DNA from: Streptomyces alanosinicus
Lineage (GTDB): Bacteria > Actinomycetota > Actinomycetes > Streptomycetales > Streptomycetaceae
Length of the DNA: 64,000 nt
Assembly: GCF_014650595.1 (NCBI RefSeq)
Contig: NZ_BMVG01000016.1
Span: forward strand, 105,869-169,868
Reading direction: 5' to 3'
Shown: positions 18,561-27,573 of the stretch, one piece after another
How positions within the stretch are numbered: position 1 is the first letter of the stretch
Layout: each line of letters begins with the position of its first letter
Position numbers and translations under genes: made by a program
The notes under the pieces: model-generated
What the model was told of the DNA's origin: nothing
What the model saw: only the letters and a program-made list of their open reading frames with translations
Database searches by the model: none

Positions 18561-20285
18561 CTACGACCACGCTCTGATCGTCGGCCGGCCGGCCCATGTT
18601 CGTCGGAACCCCTCCCCGGCCTCCGACAGACAACGGCTTCCGCCGCCCGTTCGGGCCAACTCCCAGCGCGGGACGACCGGCGGGACGATGCGGCTGGGGT
18701 GTTCGGCTCCGCGGTGGAGCCGGTTGACGGCGGCCACCATGTCGGCCAGGTGTTCCTGGGCGATGACACCGCCGGTGTTGGAGTTGCGGTCGTAGCGGGG
18801 GAAGTTGCCGCTGGAGACCTCGACCATGATCCGGTGGCCGGGCAGGAAGACATTGGCGGTGGCGACGAGGTCGATGGCGATCTCGTAGACATGCCCAGGG
18901 GTCATCGGCTCGGGGTCGGTGAGGGAATGGCGGTAGTGCATCCGCTGGATCCCCTCGCACAGGATGATCGCCCGGCCGTCCGGGTGGACATCCACCAGCT
19001 TCGCGGTGAAGTCCGTGTCCACCGCCGACGAACTGACGAACAGTCGCGCCGTGACGGGCCCCGTCACCTCCACCGGCTGCTCCAGCGGCTCGGTGGTGAA
19101 GAGCAGCACGTCGTCACGGCCGTGCACCGGACGCCGGTCGGCCGGACCGTCGTAGCCGCCGGTGTTCATCATGGTGCCGCCGAGGGAGGGGACCGGCCGA
19201 CGCGGGTCGTAGAGGTAGCTGTCGACGAAACCGACGGCCGGCTCGGTCATCGACAGCCGCCCCGCTCCCGCCGCGCTGTTCGCCGGGCCCTCGCCCGTCA
19301 GGTAGTAAGCCGTATAGGCGGTGCCGGGCAACGGTCAGTCCGGCTCGTCCCGCCACCGGTCGACCCTCATGACGAACAACCGGACCGGCCGGCGGCCGTC
19401 CAACGCGTCCCGACGGCCCTTCAGCCAGCGGTCGAAGAACGCGAGGTGCGGCTCGGCCAGCGCCGCGGCGTCCGTACCGGCCGTGACACCGAAGTCCCGG
19501 TTGGGGAAATAGCCCAGGAAGCCGCTGAGATCATGACTCCACGGCCCGATGATCAGACGCTGGCCCTCGCGCGCCCGCGCCGTGCCGGGCCGTGCCTTCA
19601 TCTCGCCGTAGGCGCGCAGCGTCTGACCGATGGACATGTCGTACCAGCCGCCGATGTGCAGTGCGGGCGTGGTGAGCGAGTCGACCCGGTCGAGCGCGGA
19701 GAGGTCTCGTCAGACCTGGTCGCGCTCGGGGTGCCCGATCGCGACGTCGACCATCCACGGCAGGTGGGCGGAGAGCAGCGGCCGGTCGGCGACCGGGGTG
19801 GCGTCGGCGAGGACGGAGCGATCGGCCAGACCTGCCATGAGCGCGGTGATGTCCCCGGCGACGTCATGCCTGTCGGCGAGCGCCCGCCGCGCCTCGTTGA
19901 GCGCCATCGTGGTGGCCCAGCCGAGCATGCTGTCCAGGGACAACGCGCCGCCGAGGGACTACCAGGGGGCCCGGTACAGGTCCGCCGACGTCACCGCGGG
20001 TGCGATCGCCTTCAGCTCGGGCACCCCGGACGCGGCGGCCAGCCACTGCAACCATGCCGAGGTAGGAGGCACCCAGCATGCCGACACTGCCGTCGCACCA
20101 CTCCTGCGCGGCCAGCCACGACACCGTGTCGGCGCCGTCCGCCGCGCCGTGCGCATGGGGCACGAACACGCCGGCCGATCCGAAGGTCCCGCGGCAGTCC
20201 TGGACCGCGACCGCGTAGCGTTCGTCGACAACTCCGTGCCGTCCTTCATCGGCACCGGCACATCGAGAACGGCCTCGAACTGCAT
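18561..20285 (-). pseudogene. CocE/NonD-family serine hydrolase, heavily decayed
   Basis: Recognisable parts of an X-Pro dipeptidyl-peptidase/cocaine-esterase-type hydrolase: start VLDVPVPMKDGTELST, oxyanion/nucleophile zone VAVQDCRGTFGSAG and GMLGASYLGM (Ser nucleophile in GASYLG), LHIGGWYDMS, LIIGPWSHD, and the jelly-roll C-terminus (GPVTARLFVSSSAVDTDF, then RIMVEVSSGNFPRYDRN). The chain is broken by a deletion plus frameshift after MKDGTELST (near 20240), a second shift near 20070, and in-frame stops at 19957-19959 (TAG), 19710-19712 (TGA) and 19335-19337 (TGA). The expected C-terminal stop is also lost. This is a genuine pseudogene, not a single base error. Confidence 0.85.
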
Positions 20286-20318
20286 CGCTCACCTGCCTGT
20301 CTCCGCGTCCACGTCATG

Positions 20319-20336
20319 GACCGCGACCGCGCGGTC
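20319..20336. promoter_or_regulatory. palindromic operator candidate upstream of the hydrolase pseudogene
   Basis: GACCGCG-accg-CGCGGTC is a perfect inverted repeat; a shorter 12-bp palindrome GACCGCGCGGTC is nested at 20325-20336. It lies 34 bases upstream of the hydrolase start on the minus strand and could be its former operator. The rest of 20286-20569 shows no gene. Confidence 0.4.
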
Positions 20337-20569
20337 AGGCTAGGTGAAGAACCGACACGGAGCAGGGGGCAACACCCGCTGGGCGGCAGGTGTCGCTGTC
20401 CGTGAGCCACGGCCGGCGCCAACCGTGGCCGGCGCGGGCGCCCAACCGGGTGAGGCAGGACGGCTGGGCACGCGACGTCTCGCCGTGACGCGCCTCTGTG
20501 TCACCGGGAGCGGAGGGCGGAGCCGGGGGCGGCGCTGCGGCCTTTGTCGTCATTCGAAAGCCCTCAAGG

Positions 20570-21340
20570 TCAGACGGGCGGCATGAGGTCGCTCTCGCTG
20601 ATGGTGTACGTCAGCAGGGGGTAGATGAAGTCCGTTTCATTGTTCTCACGGCGCCGTAGTTGGTAGAACTCGCGTCTCTGCTCATCGTCGGCCGACATGA
20701 GGCGCGCACCCTGCGGGAGGTATACATGTCCGTCGCGAAACCGGACGAAGGTCTTTGACGTTCGAAACGTGACACCCAGCCATTGGTTGTCCGTCATCCG
20801 GACGGGCGCGTCCCATACGATTTTGTGCCTGAGTCGTCGATTCGAGTCGACAGAGAACGCGACGATACTGTTGTGGGCGAGGGGGATCTCGAACTTCTCG
20901 CCACCGGACCCCTTTGATTCGAAGATCAGCTTCCTCGGCGGGTTCGCTTCGGGATGTTGATAGCAGGAGAAGACGGCGATAAATGACCCGTCGGCCAGAT
21001 CAAGGGCTTGGTCGGAATGGCTGCCCATGGTTGTGTAAGCGTTCGTGTAGCTCTCGATGAGAGCGTTGTTGAAGTCGACCGAAAGCGCCGCACATTCTTG
21101 GATCTGTTGCGCCAGCTGTTCGTGCACCGTCCCGAAACGCTGCGCCGGGCTGCTGTATCGAGTGGTGGTACGTACGAGAGGCACACCACCCGCCTCGTCG
21201 AGCTGGGTGAGCACGGCGCCTCGTCGGCCTTTTCCTACGTCTTCCCAACGAACCGACGCGGACAGCTCCGCAAAGAGATTCCCCTCGGTCGGCAAAGCGC
21301 ACGAGATGATCTCATCCGAGATCTTATACTCGGGGGGCAA
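20570..21340 (-). CDS. AlkB-fold 2-oxoglutarate/Fe(II) oxygenase (smaller of a tandem pair)
   Basis: A 256-residue protein with a double-stranded beta-helix signature. Candidate metal ligands are His108 and Asp110 in TTMGSHSDQALDL and His172 in NRRLRHKIV; Arg193 in LGVTFRTS fits the 2-oxoglutarate salt bridge. The order HxD, then a beta strand before the distal His (NSIVAFSVDSN), then R 21 residues later follows AlkB. AlkB-like enzymes demethylate nucleic acids, but relatives modify proteins or small molecules, so the substrate is open. The start is TTG at 21340 (a stop lies 18 bases upstream), overlapping the larger oxygenase gene by 17 bases. GC is near 58 percent in a counted line, well below neighbours. 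Confidence 0.68.
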   Translation of the reverse strand: MPPEYKISDEIISCALPTEGNLFAELSASVRWEDVGKGRRGAVLTQLDEAGGVPLVRTTTRYSSPAQRFGTVHEQLAQQIQECAALSVDFNNALIESYTNAYTTMGSHSDQALDLADGSFIAVFSCYQHPEANPPRKLIFESKGSGGEKFEIPLAHNSIVAFSVDSNRRLRHKIVWDAPVRMTDNQWLGVTFRTSKTFVRFRDGHVYLPQGARLMSADDEQRREFYQLRRRENNETDFIYPLLTYTISESDLMPPV

Positions 21341-22553
21341 CGTAGTCTCCCATGTTCATGCTGAAGAAAAATTCGTCGCCGTAGTCGATGAAGGATGAGG
21401 TCCTGTTCTCCTCGGCGTACAGCCTGCGCAGCTTGTCCATGCCGGCCGGTGTGAGTGGCCCCAACTCCACCAGATCTCCGGCCACTTTGAGGAACGTGCG
21501 ATCGTTCTTGTGAACGGCTTCGGCGCTCGAACAGCGCACCACGTATCCCAGGCGGGTCGGGAGCAACTCGGCGTCCAACATTGAGGGCCGGATTTCGTGC
21601 GTATACAGGCGGTTGGTGGACAGCGGCATGAAGAACACGGAGCCCGGGTAGAGAGTCAGGGTGAACTGCGGAGGGAGCGCGACCCCGTCGCGTTCTCCGG
21701 TCGGCTCCTTGAGGCGAAAGTGGAGTCTGGTCAGCCCGCTGGCGCCCTTCACGCCATAGTCGAAGGCGTCTTCGGCCAGGGGCTGCAGCTTCTCAAGGCG
21801 GTCATAGAAGGTGCAGAAGGCCATGACGCCATTGACGGGCATGTCCTTGGTCTTGTCGGCATGGGCCGATATCTTGGCCTTGGACTGCTTGCGCTCGGCC
21901 GTGGCAAGGGTGTTGTGATAGATCTGAGCGAGGACGTGATTGAGCGGTGCCTGGTTCCGGAAGACGGCGCCGGCCTCGCGGTTCAGAGCCTCGACGATGC
22001 GCGTGTCTGTCGGGCGAAAGTTCTCGGTCGGCCCCGAGAGATTCGTGGAGCACCGGAGCAGGCGGAAATGTAGTTCGTCACCGTTTCGTGTGACGGGCGT
22101 CAGATAGATTCCGCTGCGATGGGCTGTTCCAGGCTTGGTGGACTCCGTCAGGGACTGGAACGCGTGCTCCGCACTGATCCGTCCGAAATGATCGGCGCCG
22201 AGTCCGAAAAATCGGCGGTAGTACACGCCGACGCCATGTACGCGGATGGGAACTCGGCCGACGTCGACGAGGGTCCACAGCGTGTCGACGTCCTCATGGT
22301 GGCCGTGTGACAGCTCCCGGATGACGAATACCCGGGCAGCCGCATGCAGTTGGCGGCCGCTGATCCCGGATACATCACCACACAGGTAGACCGTCTTCTG
22401 CGCGAGGTCGAGCGAACCAGAAGCAAGGTCCTCTGGTGTGATGGTGGACCCGAAGAAGTCCCTGATCAGTTCATTGTCTTGCAACGTCGAAGGCGCAACC
22501 AAGACGTTGCTCGCATCCTCGATGCAGGCTTCTGTCAGCTCTGTTGTGTACAT
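21324..22553 (-). CDS. large AlkB-fold 2-oxoglutarate/Fe(II) oxygenase with unknown N-terminal domain
   Basis: A 409-residue protein. The C-terminal half carries an AlkB-like core: His231 and Asp233 in KISAHADKTKDMPVNG, strand plus distal His319 in PGSVFFMPLSTNRLYTHEI (compare E. coli AlkB SRLFYHGI), and Arg340 in RLGYVVRCS. The 21-residue gap from distal His to Arg equals that in the neighbouring gene. The first 200 residues match no domain I know; they contain a His-rich patch (RELSHGHHEDVDTLW) and NREAGAVFRNQAPLNHVLAQIYHN, which may help bind substrate. Gene overlap with the smaller oxygenase implies joint expression and perhaps a complex. Base composition points to horizontal acquisition. 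Confidence 0.65.
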   Translation of the reverse strand: MYTTELTEACIEDASNVLVAPSTLQDNELIRDFFGSTITPEDLASGSLDLAQKTVYLCGDVSGISGRQLHAAARVFVIRELSHGHHEDVDTLWTLVDVGRVPIRVHGVGVYYRRFFGLGADHFGRISAEHAFQSLTESTKPGTAHRSGIYLTPVTRNGDELHFRLLRCSTNLSGPTENFRPTDTRIVEALNREAGAVFRNQAPLNHVLAQIYHNTLATAERKQSKAKISAHADKTKDMPVNGVMAFCTFYDRLEKLQPLAEDAFDYGVKGASGLTRLHFRLKEPTGERDGVALPPQFTLTLYPGSVFFMPLSTNRLYTHEIRPSMLDAELLPTRLGYVVRCSSAEAVHKNDRTFLKVAGDLVELGPLTPAGMDKLRRLYAEENRTSSFIDYGDEFFFSMNMGDYVAPRV

Positions 22554-22663
22554 CGAACGGTACCTGTCATTCGCAGATGTCGGTGGATGCTCTCACGGGG
22601 CTCGACAGCGGGCAACGGGTTTTGCTGTACGGGCGGTGTGCGGAACTGCTCGGCGACGGCCGT

Positions 22664-23458
22664 TCATCCACGTCGGGGCCGGAGTTCACTCGTGCAGGCC
22701 CTTTCGGCGCGTCCGGGCAGGCGCGGGCCGCTCGCCCCCTGTCGCATCAGCCGGCGGCCGAGTACGACACCCACCGCGCCGCCCAACACGGCGAACCCCA
22801 AGGCCGCCACGGTGAGCGTGTTCTCCCCGGAATCGTCGAGAGCCCCGGTGGGCAGGAGTACGAGGATCAACACCAGGTCGGTCACCATCACACCGCCCCC
22901 AGGCCGCCACCCCGGCCACGATCCCACGGTGCCGGTTCATATGGCGCTGTGTCCTGGCCATCTTCTCCGTGACCTCCGGCAGCGCCACCCAGTCCTTGCC
23001 GCGCAGCCGCTCCCACAGCGCGCGCAGCTCCGTCACGTCCTCGTGCAGCGTGAACACCGTCTTGCTGTTGAGGTGGGGGAGCAGCGTCTGGCGTCCGTGG
23101 CGGTCGTACATCACCACGTACTCCGCGATCACGCCGGCGTCCGCGACGGCCGATGGATCGGCCTGGATCTCGATGGCCTGGATGTCCGGCCATGCCGTGT
23201 GACGCGCTCCGACCGGCAGCCGTACCGTGATGCCGTCCGGCCCGGTGAGCGTCGCGACATGACCGGAGGCGATACGCGTCAGGAGCAACAGCAGGAGCAG
23301 AGAGGCCCCAGGAGCAGCCAATCGGGGTCGCCGTCCCGGGACATCTGCGTCAGCGCACCACTGATCGCGGCCAACCCCACTGTGGGTACGGCCGGCCCGC
23401 CCATGCATCCCCCGGGAGCCCGGTACTCCGGGAAGTGCATGCCGTCGTCCATGGTCAT
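22664..23458 (-). pseudogene. PH-domain membrane protein with two frameshifts
   Basis: The order matches a Streptomyces PH-domain-containing membrane protein: start MTMDDGMHFPEYRAPGG at 23458 (GAGG ribosome-binding site), a hydrophobic segment, the PH-like core VRLPVGARHTAWPDIQAIE and VVMYDRHGRQTLLPHL, ELRALWERLRGKDW, and a C-terminal pair of membrane segments (TDLVLILVLLPTGALDD). Three pieces lie in different frames: a shift near 23305-23311 (a G run on the coding strand, one G short) and one near 22900-22920. The first and third pieces share a frame, so the two indels compensate. Function unknown. Confidence 0.72.
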
Positions 23459-23764
23459 CGTTCCTCGCCCGCCCTGCATCGCCGTCCACGCCCCGGTCGG
23501 ACCGCCGGAGTCCGGCGGCACCGTAGGACCGGGCGATCGGGACCGGTCCCGGGCCCGTCACGCTGGGCCCGGAGAACCCGCCGGCGAGGGCCGGGCGCGA
23601 CGCGGACCGACTCCGGGCCGCAGCGTCCGGCAGAGCCAGGGCGCGTCCGCCGCAGACGCGTCCAAGCGTTCGCGGGTTTACGAAAGCACCGGTTCATGTC
23701 TAGGGTGCATCGCTGCGCCCCGGCGCGATCATCGTCCCGACCCACCACGACCACGGGGATCCCC

Positions 23765-24112
23765 ATGCGCTGTGCGTCCGTACTCCTCCTGATCTGCGCC
23801 CTTTTCGGAGCGGCGCCCGCGACAGCCCAGGCGGCGCCGGCGCGTGACTCCGTGTCACATCTCGCGGTGTCGTCGCAGCGCGGAATCAGCGGCGGCATCG
23901 GCAAGGGCGGCGGCGTCAGCAAGAGCGGCGGCTACCGGAGGTCGAGGGGCTCCGGCGGTTCCTCCTACCGCCACGGCTACGGCAGTTCGTCCTCCGGGAC
24001 GAAGAAGATGCCGCTCTGGCAGGCGATCCTGCTGCTGCTCGTCCTGGGAGGCCTGGCCGTCTGGGGCATCGTCAAGCTCGTGCACAAGGTCCGGCGAGCA
24101 ATAGACAACTGA
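23765..24112 (+). CDS. small secreted/anchored Gly-Ser-rich protein
   Basis: A 115-residue protein with a signal peptide (MRCASVLLLICALFGAAPA, cleavage around AQA-APA), a Gly/Ser/Tyr-rich middle (GISGGIGKGGGVSKSGGYRR) and a single C-terminal transmembrane helix (LWQAILLLLVLGGLAVWGI) followed by a basic tail. This gives an outside-facing, flexible domain anchored near its C-terminus. An upstream in-frame ATG at 23696 would extend the N-terminus with a polar stretch and is less likely. The 306 bases before it (23459-23764) show no other gene. Function unknown. Confidence 0.65.
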   Translation: MRCASVLLLICALFGAAPATAQAAPARDSVSHLAVSSQRGISGGIGKGGGVSKSGGYRRSRGSGGSSYRHGYGSSSSGTKKMPLWQAILLLLVLGGLAVWGIVKLVHKVRRAIDN

Positions 24113-24115
24113 CGG

Positions 24116-24595
24116 TCATTCAGTGGATGGCTGTGACGTCAGCCATGCGCCGTCGCGCATGACGACTCTGCCGCGTAGTTCCGGTTCGCCGTGCCAGGCG
24201 CGCACGGTCTTCGGTGCCACGCGGATGTACAGGAAGGCCCCCTCCTCCGTGCGGGGGTCCCATCCGAACTTCTCGGTGTAGGCGTCCGCCGCTTCGGCGG
24301 GTACCTCGTCGTCCGGGAAGCAGTCCACCGCACCCTGGATCAGTACCACGTCGGAGGTGTCCGGCAGCCCCAGACGCACACGCGGCTCTGCGCGGACGTT
24401 CCGTGCGGTTGCGGAGTCGGCTCCGGTACACATCCACACCGCCTGCCCGTGCCACAGGAACCACAGGGGCACCTGATGCGGCCCATGATCCGGATGGGCT
24501 GTCGACACCCATATGTCGCGCTCGGTGGTGAGCCGCTTCAGTGTGTCCCGCTTGCGTTCCGCTGCCGGACGGCGAGCGGTCCCGGTGTATTCCAT
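24116..24595 (-). CDS. PPOX-class pyridoxamine 5'-phosphate oxidase/F420-dependent family protein
   Basis: A 159-residue split-barrel flavin- or F420-binding protein. Features include LTTERDIWVSTAHPDHGPHQVPLWFLW, where the WVST and HxxPLWF strands line the cofactor site, ARNVRAEPRVRLGLPD, and VVLIQGAVD. Such proteins bind FMN, F420 or haem and act as small-molecule oxidoreductases. It is convergent with the Gly-rich protein gene, separated by three bases. The substrate is not deducible. Confidence 0.8.
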   Translation of the reverse strand: MEYTGTARRPAAERKRDTLKRLTTERDIWVSTAHPDHGPHQVPLWFLWHGQAVWMCTGADSATARNVRAEPRVRLGLPDTSDVVLIQGAVDCFPDDEVPAEAADAYTEKFGWDPRTEEGAFLYIRVAPKTVRAWHGEPELRGRVVMRDGAWLTSQPSTE

Positions 24596-24787
24596 GGGCG
24601 CCGACGCTAGTCGCCATGATCGAAGTGCGCATGGGGCGCGGGACCTACTCCCGGGGGCCCGTACATCTCACCCGACCGGCCTACATCCTTTCCGGCTCGG
24701 CGTGCCATTTACCCCCATTCGGCTCAAGCTGGAAGCGGACCGATTGCCGTTGCCGTTCCCGTGGTCACTGTCGTGCCGGGAGGCATC

Positions 24788-24931
24788 ATGGTTGTGCTCG
24801 CCCTGCTCGTGCCGGTGATGCTGTTCTTCGTACTGTTGGCCTTGGACCTGTACGAGGATCTTCTCTTCCCGCCGTCCTCCTCGCAGCGGACCGAGCCGGA
24901 TCCGTCCGACGCGAACGACCCCGGCGCATGA
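24788..24931 (+). CDS. 47-residue single-span membrane protein
   Basis: A short ORF with a strong ribosome-binding site (GGGAGG, 24778-24783). It encodes one hydrophobic helix (VVLALLVPVMLFFVLLALD) followed by YEDLLFPP and an acidic tail rich in Pro, Asp and Ser. Similar tiny proteins occur in Streptomyces genomes without assigned function. Codon bias is G/C at third positions, supporting coding. Confidence 0.6.
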   Translation: MVVLALLVPVMLFFVLLALDLYEDLLFPPSSSQRTEPDPSDANDPGA

Positions 24932-25042
24932 CCGTTCACGCTCTCCTCTCGGATTGACGGCGGACGACTGGCATCTGCCGGCGGCGCGGGGGCGCTCTGC
25001 TGTTACAAGACGGCGACATAGCGCGATGAACGCCCTGCTTCG

Positions 25043-25083
25043 AGGTGACGTCACTTCTAGTGACTACGCCAATCATCACGTAG
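25043..25083. promoter_or_regulatory. cluster of inverted repeats upstream of a secreted-protein gene
   Basis: GTGACGTCAC (25043-25052) is a perfect palindrome; it overlaps GTCAC-ttcta-GTGAC (25048-25062), which is followed by ACTACG with CGTAGT about 16 bases apart. The segment is more AT-rich than its surroundings and lies about 50 bases before the next gene, so it likely contains its promoter and operator. Confidence 0.4.
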
Positions 25084-25131
25084 TGCGCTTTCAGCGTAAA
25101 AATGTGATCTCCCATGGAAAGGGACATAACT

Positions 25132-25554
25132 GTGTTGGTCTCGAAGCGACGCTCCCTGCGTATCGCCGTTGTCGGTGCTCTCGGTACGGCCTCCCTCGCC
25201 CTCGCCGGCACCGCGATGGCCGCGACCCCGGCCACCCCCGCCGCGTCTCCCGTCGCTGTCGTACAGAAGGCGCCGGCCGCCAAGGCCGGCATCACCGCCA
25301 CCCCGTCGGTGACCTCGGTCCGTGCCTGGCAGCTGTTCCGGGTGACGGGCAAGACCACCGGCATCAAGGCCGGGACCAAGGTGACCCTGCAGCAGAAGCA
25401 GCACGGCAAGTGGGTCAGCCTGCCCGCGTCCACGCCCGTCCTGCGCAGCGGCTCCTACTCGCTCGGCGTCAAGCTCGGCCTGAAGGGCAAGAACGACCTG
25501 CGCATCGTCAGCGGCAACACGGCCTCGCCGGTCTTCAACGTGACGGTCCGCTGA
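25132..25554 (+). CDS. secreted beta-sandwich-like protein of unknown function
   Basis: About 140 residues from GTG at 25132, preferred because GGAAAGGGA ends 7 bases upstream; ATG at 25114 is an alternative. A basic N-region (SKRRSLR), hydrophobic core and AMA-ATP cleavage site form a Sec signal. The mature part has strand-rich, Ig-like pacing (FRVTGKTTGIKAGTKVTLQQ, GKWVSLPASTPVLRSGSYSL, NTASPVFNVTVR), resembling the cell-surface Ig-like modules often seen in Streptomyces exported proteins. It carries no Cys after cleavage. Role unknown. Confidence 0.72.
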   Translation: MLVSKRRSLRIAVVGALGTASLALAGTAMAATPATPAASPVAVVQKAPAAKAGITATPSVTSVRAWQLFRVTGKTTGIKAGTKVTLQQKQHGKWVSLPASTPVLRSGSYSLGVKLGLKGKNDLRIVSGNTASPVFNVTVR

Positions 25555-25668
25555 ACCGCGTCCGCGTCCGCGTCACGGTCATGGTGTGCAGGTGCGCAGG
25601 CTGCGGCCCCTTCTGCCACCAAGAGCGTGACGCGGGTTCGCATCCCCGCGCCGGTTCCTTGCCGGTGG

Positions 25669-27444
25669 CTACAGCGACGCGAGGTTGTCGGCCAGGTCGG
25701 TGAGGCCGAGGGAGCCCTGGGTGAGGGCGTTCATGTGCCAGGTGCGCAGGTCGAAGCCGGCGCCGCATCGGCGGCGGGCGGCCTCGCGGCCCTGCAGCCA
25801 GGCGCGTTCCCCGAGTTTGTAGCCGATGGCCTGGCCGGGCCAGCCGAGGTAGCGGTCGATCTCGCTGGTGCGGCGGGCGGTCTCGCTGCCGTGGTGGGCG
25901 GCCATGAACGCGGTGGCCAGCTCAGGCGTCCAGCGTTCGCCGGGGTGGAAGCCGGAGCCGGCGGGAACGGCGAGTTCCAGGTGCATGCCGATGTCGATGA
26001 TCACGCGGATGATCCGCAGCATCTGCTTGTCCAGATAGCCGAGGCGCCGCGCGGGATCGGTGAGAAAGCCCAGCTCGTCCATCAGACGCTCGGCGTACAG
26101 CGCCCAGCCCTCCTTGTCGGCACTGACCGCGCCGAGGGTGATCTGGTAGCGGCTCAGCCGGTCTGCCGCGGCGGTCCACAGAGCGGTCTGCAGATGGTGC
26201 CCGGGAACGCCCTCGTGATACCAGGTGCTGACGATCTCCCAGGTGGGGAAGGTCTGTTGGCCCAGCGTCGGCAGATAGGTGCGTCCGGGGCGGCTGAAGT
26301 CGAGGCTGGGTCCGTTGTAGTAAGGAGCGCCCGAGCTGCCCGGGGGCGCGATCCTCGTCTCGACCCGGCGCAGCGGGCCGGAGATGTCGAAGTGCGTGCC
26401 GTCGAGGGCGTCGATCGCCTCCTCGATGATCTGCTGGAGCCAGGACCGGATGTTCTCCTCACCGGTGATGGCGTGCCCGTGCCGGTTCAGATGGTCCATG
26501 GTCTCCCGGACGGTGGCGCCCGGCAGGACCAGGGCGGCCTCGGCCTGCATCTCCGCGGCCGTCCGGTGGAACTCCTCCCAGGCCCAGGTGTACGCCTCGG
26601 CCGGGTCCAGCTGTGCGCCGATGGCCCAGCGGGCCGAGCGCAGATAGCGTTCGCGGCCGACCGCGTCCGGGGTGCCCTCGGCGGCGGGCAGATAGGTACC
26701 GCGCAGCCAGTCGGCGAAGCCGGCCACCGCGGCCGTCGCCCGGTCTGCGGCGGCGTCCAGCTCGGGCCTGAGCCGCTCCGGACCATCGGCCGTGAACCTC
26801 GCGAACCAGCTCGCGCCGCCGGTGTCCTGGCCGGTCCAGGCGGAGAGCTGACCGATGACGGCCCGGGCCTGCCGGGGCGCGCACAGCAGCCCGCGGGCGA
26901 TGCCCTCGCTCAGGGTCGCCCGGTAACGGTCCAGCGCACCGGGCACGTTGCGCAGCCGCCCTGCGACAGAAGCCCAGTCGTCCTCGGTGTCGGTGGGCAT
27001 CAGGGTGAAGATGCCGCGCACGTGGTGCAGGGGCGAGCCGACATTGCGCAGCTCGCGGAAGTGGTCACCCGCCTCGTGCAGGGCGAGGTGTGCGGTGAGC
27101 CGCTCCCGCAGCAGCCGGGCGCAGTTGCGCTCGGCGCCCGCCACCGCCTCGGCGCACGCCCCCACATCGCCACCTTCCACCACCGCGCCACGTGACACCG
27201 CCTCGCCGTCCGCCACCGCGCCCTCCTTCTCCGCCTCGCGCTCGCTCGCGTCGAGCGCGGACAGCGTGCGGCGGGCCCGTTCGGCGAGCGCGTCGAACCC
27301 CTCCGGAGACAGGTCCGGCTGCCGGTCGTCCTCCGGGCGCAGCCCGAGTCGGGTCGAGAACACGGGGTCGAGGGCGGCGACCTGCGCGACGTGCTCGTCG
27401 GCGATCCTGCGTGCGGTGCTCGGCGTCTCGGGCATGGTCCTCAT
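25669..27444 (-). CDS. DUF885-family zinc metallopeptidase-like protein
   Basis: A 591-residue cytoplasmic protein of the DUF885 family, related to M2/M32-type zinc peptidases. The metal site is the HEGVPGHH motif near residue 410 (STWYHEGVPGHHLQTAL). Other family segments are DEHVAQVAALDPVFSTRLG at the N-terminus, YLPAAEGTPDAVGRERYL, and GWPGQAIGYKLGE near the C-terminus. Length is normal. The start could be 27444 or the in-frame ATG at 27435, which has GAGG just upstream. An Ala/Glu-rich stretch near residue 70-95 (SEREAEKEGAVADGEAV) is low complexity. Peptidase activity is inferred. Confidence 0.87.
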   Translation of the reverse strand: MRTMPETPSTARRIADEHVAQVAALDPVFSTRLGLRPEDDRQPDLSPEGFDALAERARRTLSALDASEREAEKEGAVADGEAVSRGAVVEGGDVGACAEAVAGAERNCARLLRERLTAHLALHEAGDHFRELRNVGSPLHHVRGIFTLMPTDTEDDWASVAGRLRNVPGALDRYRATLSEGIARGLLCAPRQARAVIGQLSAWTGQDTGGASWFARFTADGPERLRPELDAAADRATAAVAGFADWLRGTYLPAAEGTPDAVGRERYLRSARWAIGAQLDPAEAYTWAWEEFHRTAAEMQAEAALVLPGATVRETMDHLNRHGHAITGEENIRSWLQQIIEEAIDALDGTHFDISGPLRRVETRIAPPGSSGAPYYNGPSLDFSRPGRTYLPTLGQQTFPTWEIVSTWYHEGVPGHHLQTALWTAAADRLSRYQITLGAVSADKEGWALYAERLMDELGFLTDPARRLGYLDKQMLRIIRVIIDIGMHLELAVPAGSGFHPGERWTPELATAFMAAHHGSETARRTSEIDRYLGWPGQAIGYKLGERAWLQGREAARRRCGAGFDLRTWHMNALTQGSLGLTDLADNLASL

Positions 27445-27573
27445 GCTGGCGTACGGCCACCGGGGGTGTCAGCAGCGCCTTTACCGACACATCTGGAATC
27501 CGGCCAGCGAGATCCCGCTCGTTGGGCGTCGCGGCGGGAACCGCGTGGGCGGCCGAGAGAGGCGCAGGCGTCA

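Noticed and set aside
22344..23792. 482-codon plus-strand frame over the oxygenase start and PH-domain gene
   Set aside because: No domain, mixed composition; the minus strand carries recognised proteins.
25627..25660. tRNA-like T-arm (GCGGGTTCGCATCCCCGC)
   Set aside because: The loop does not fit the conserved T-loop, and no acceptor, D or anticodon arm can be built upstream.
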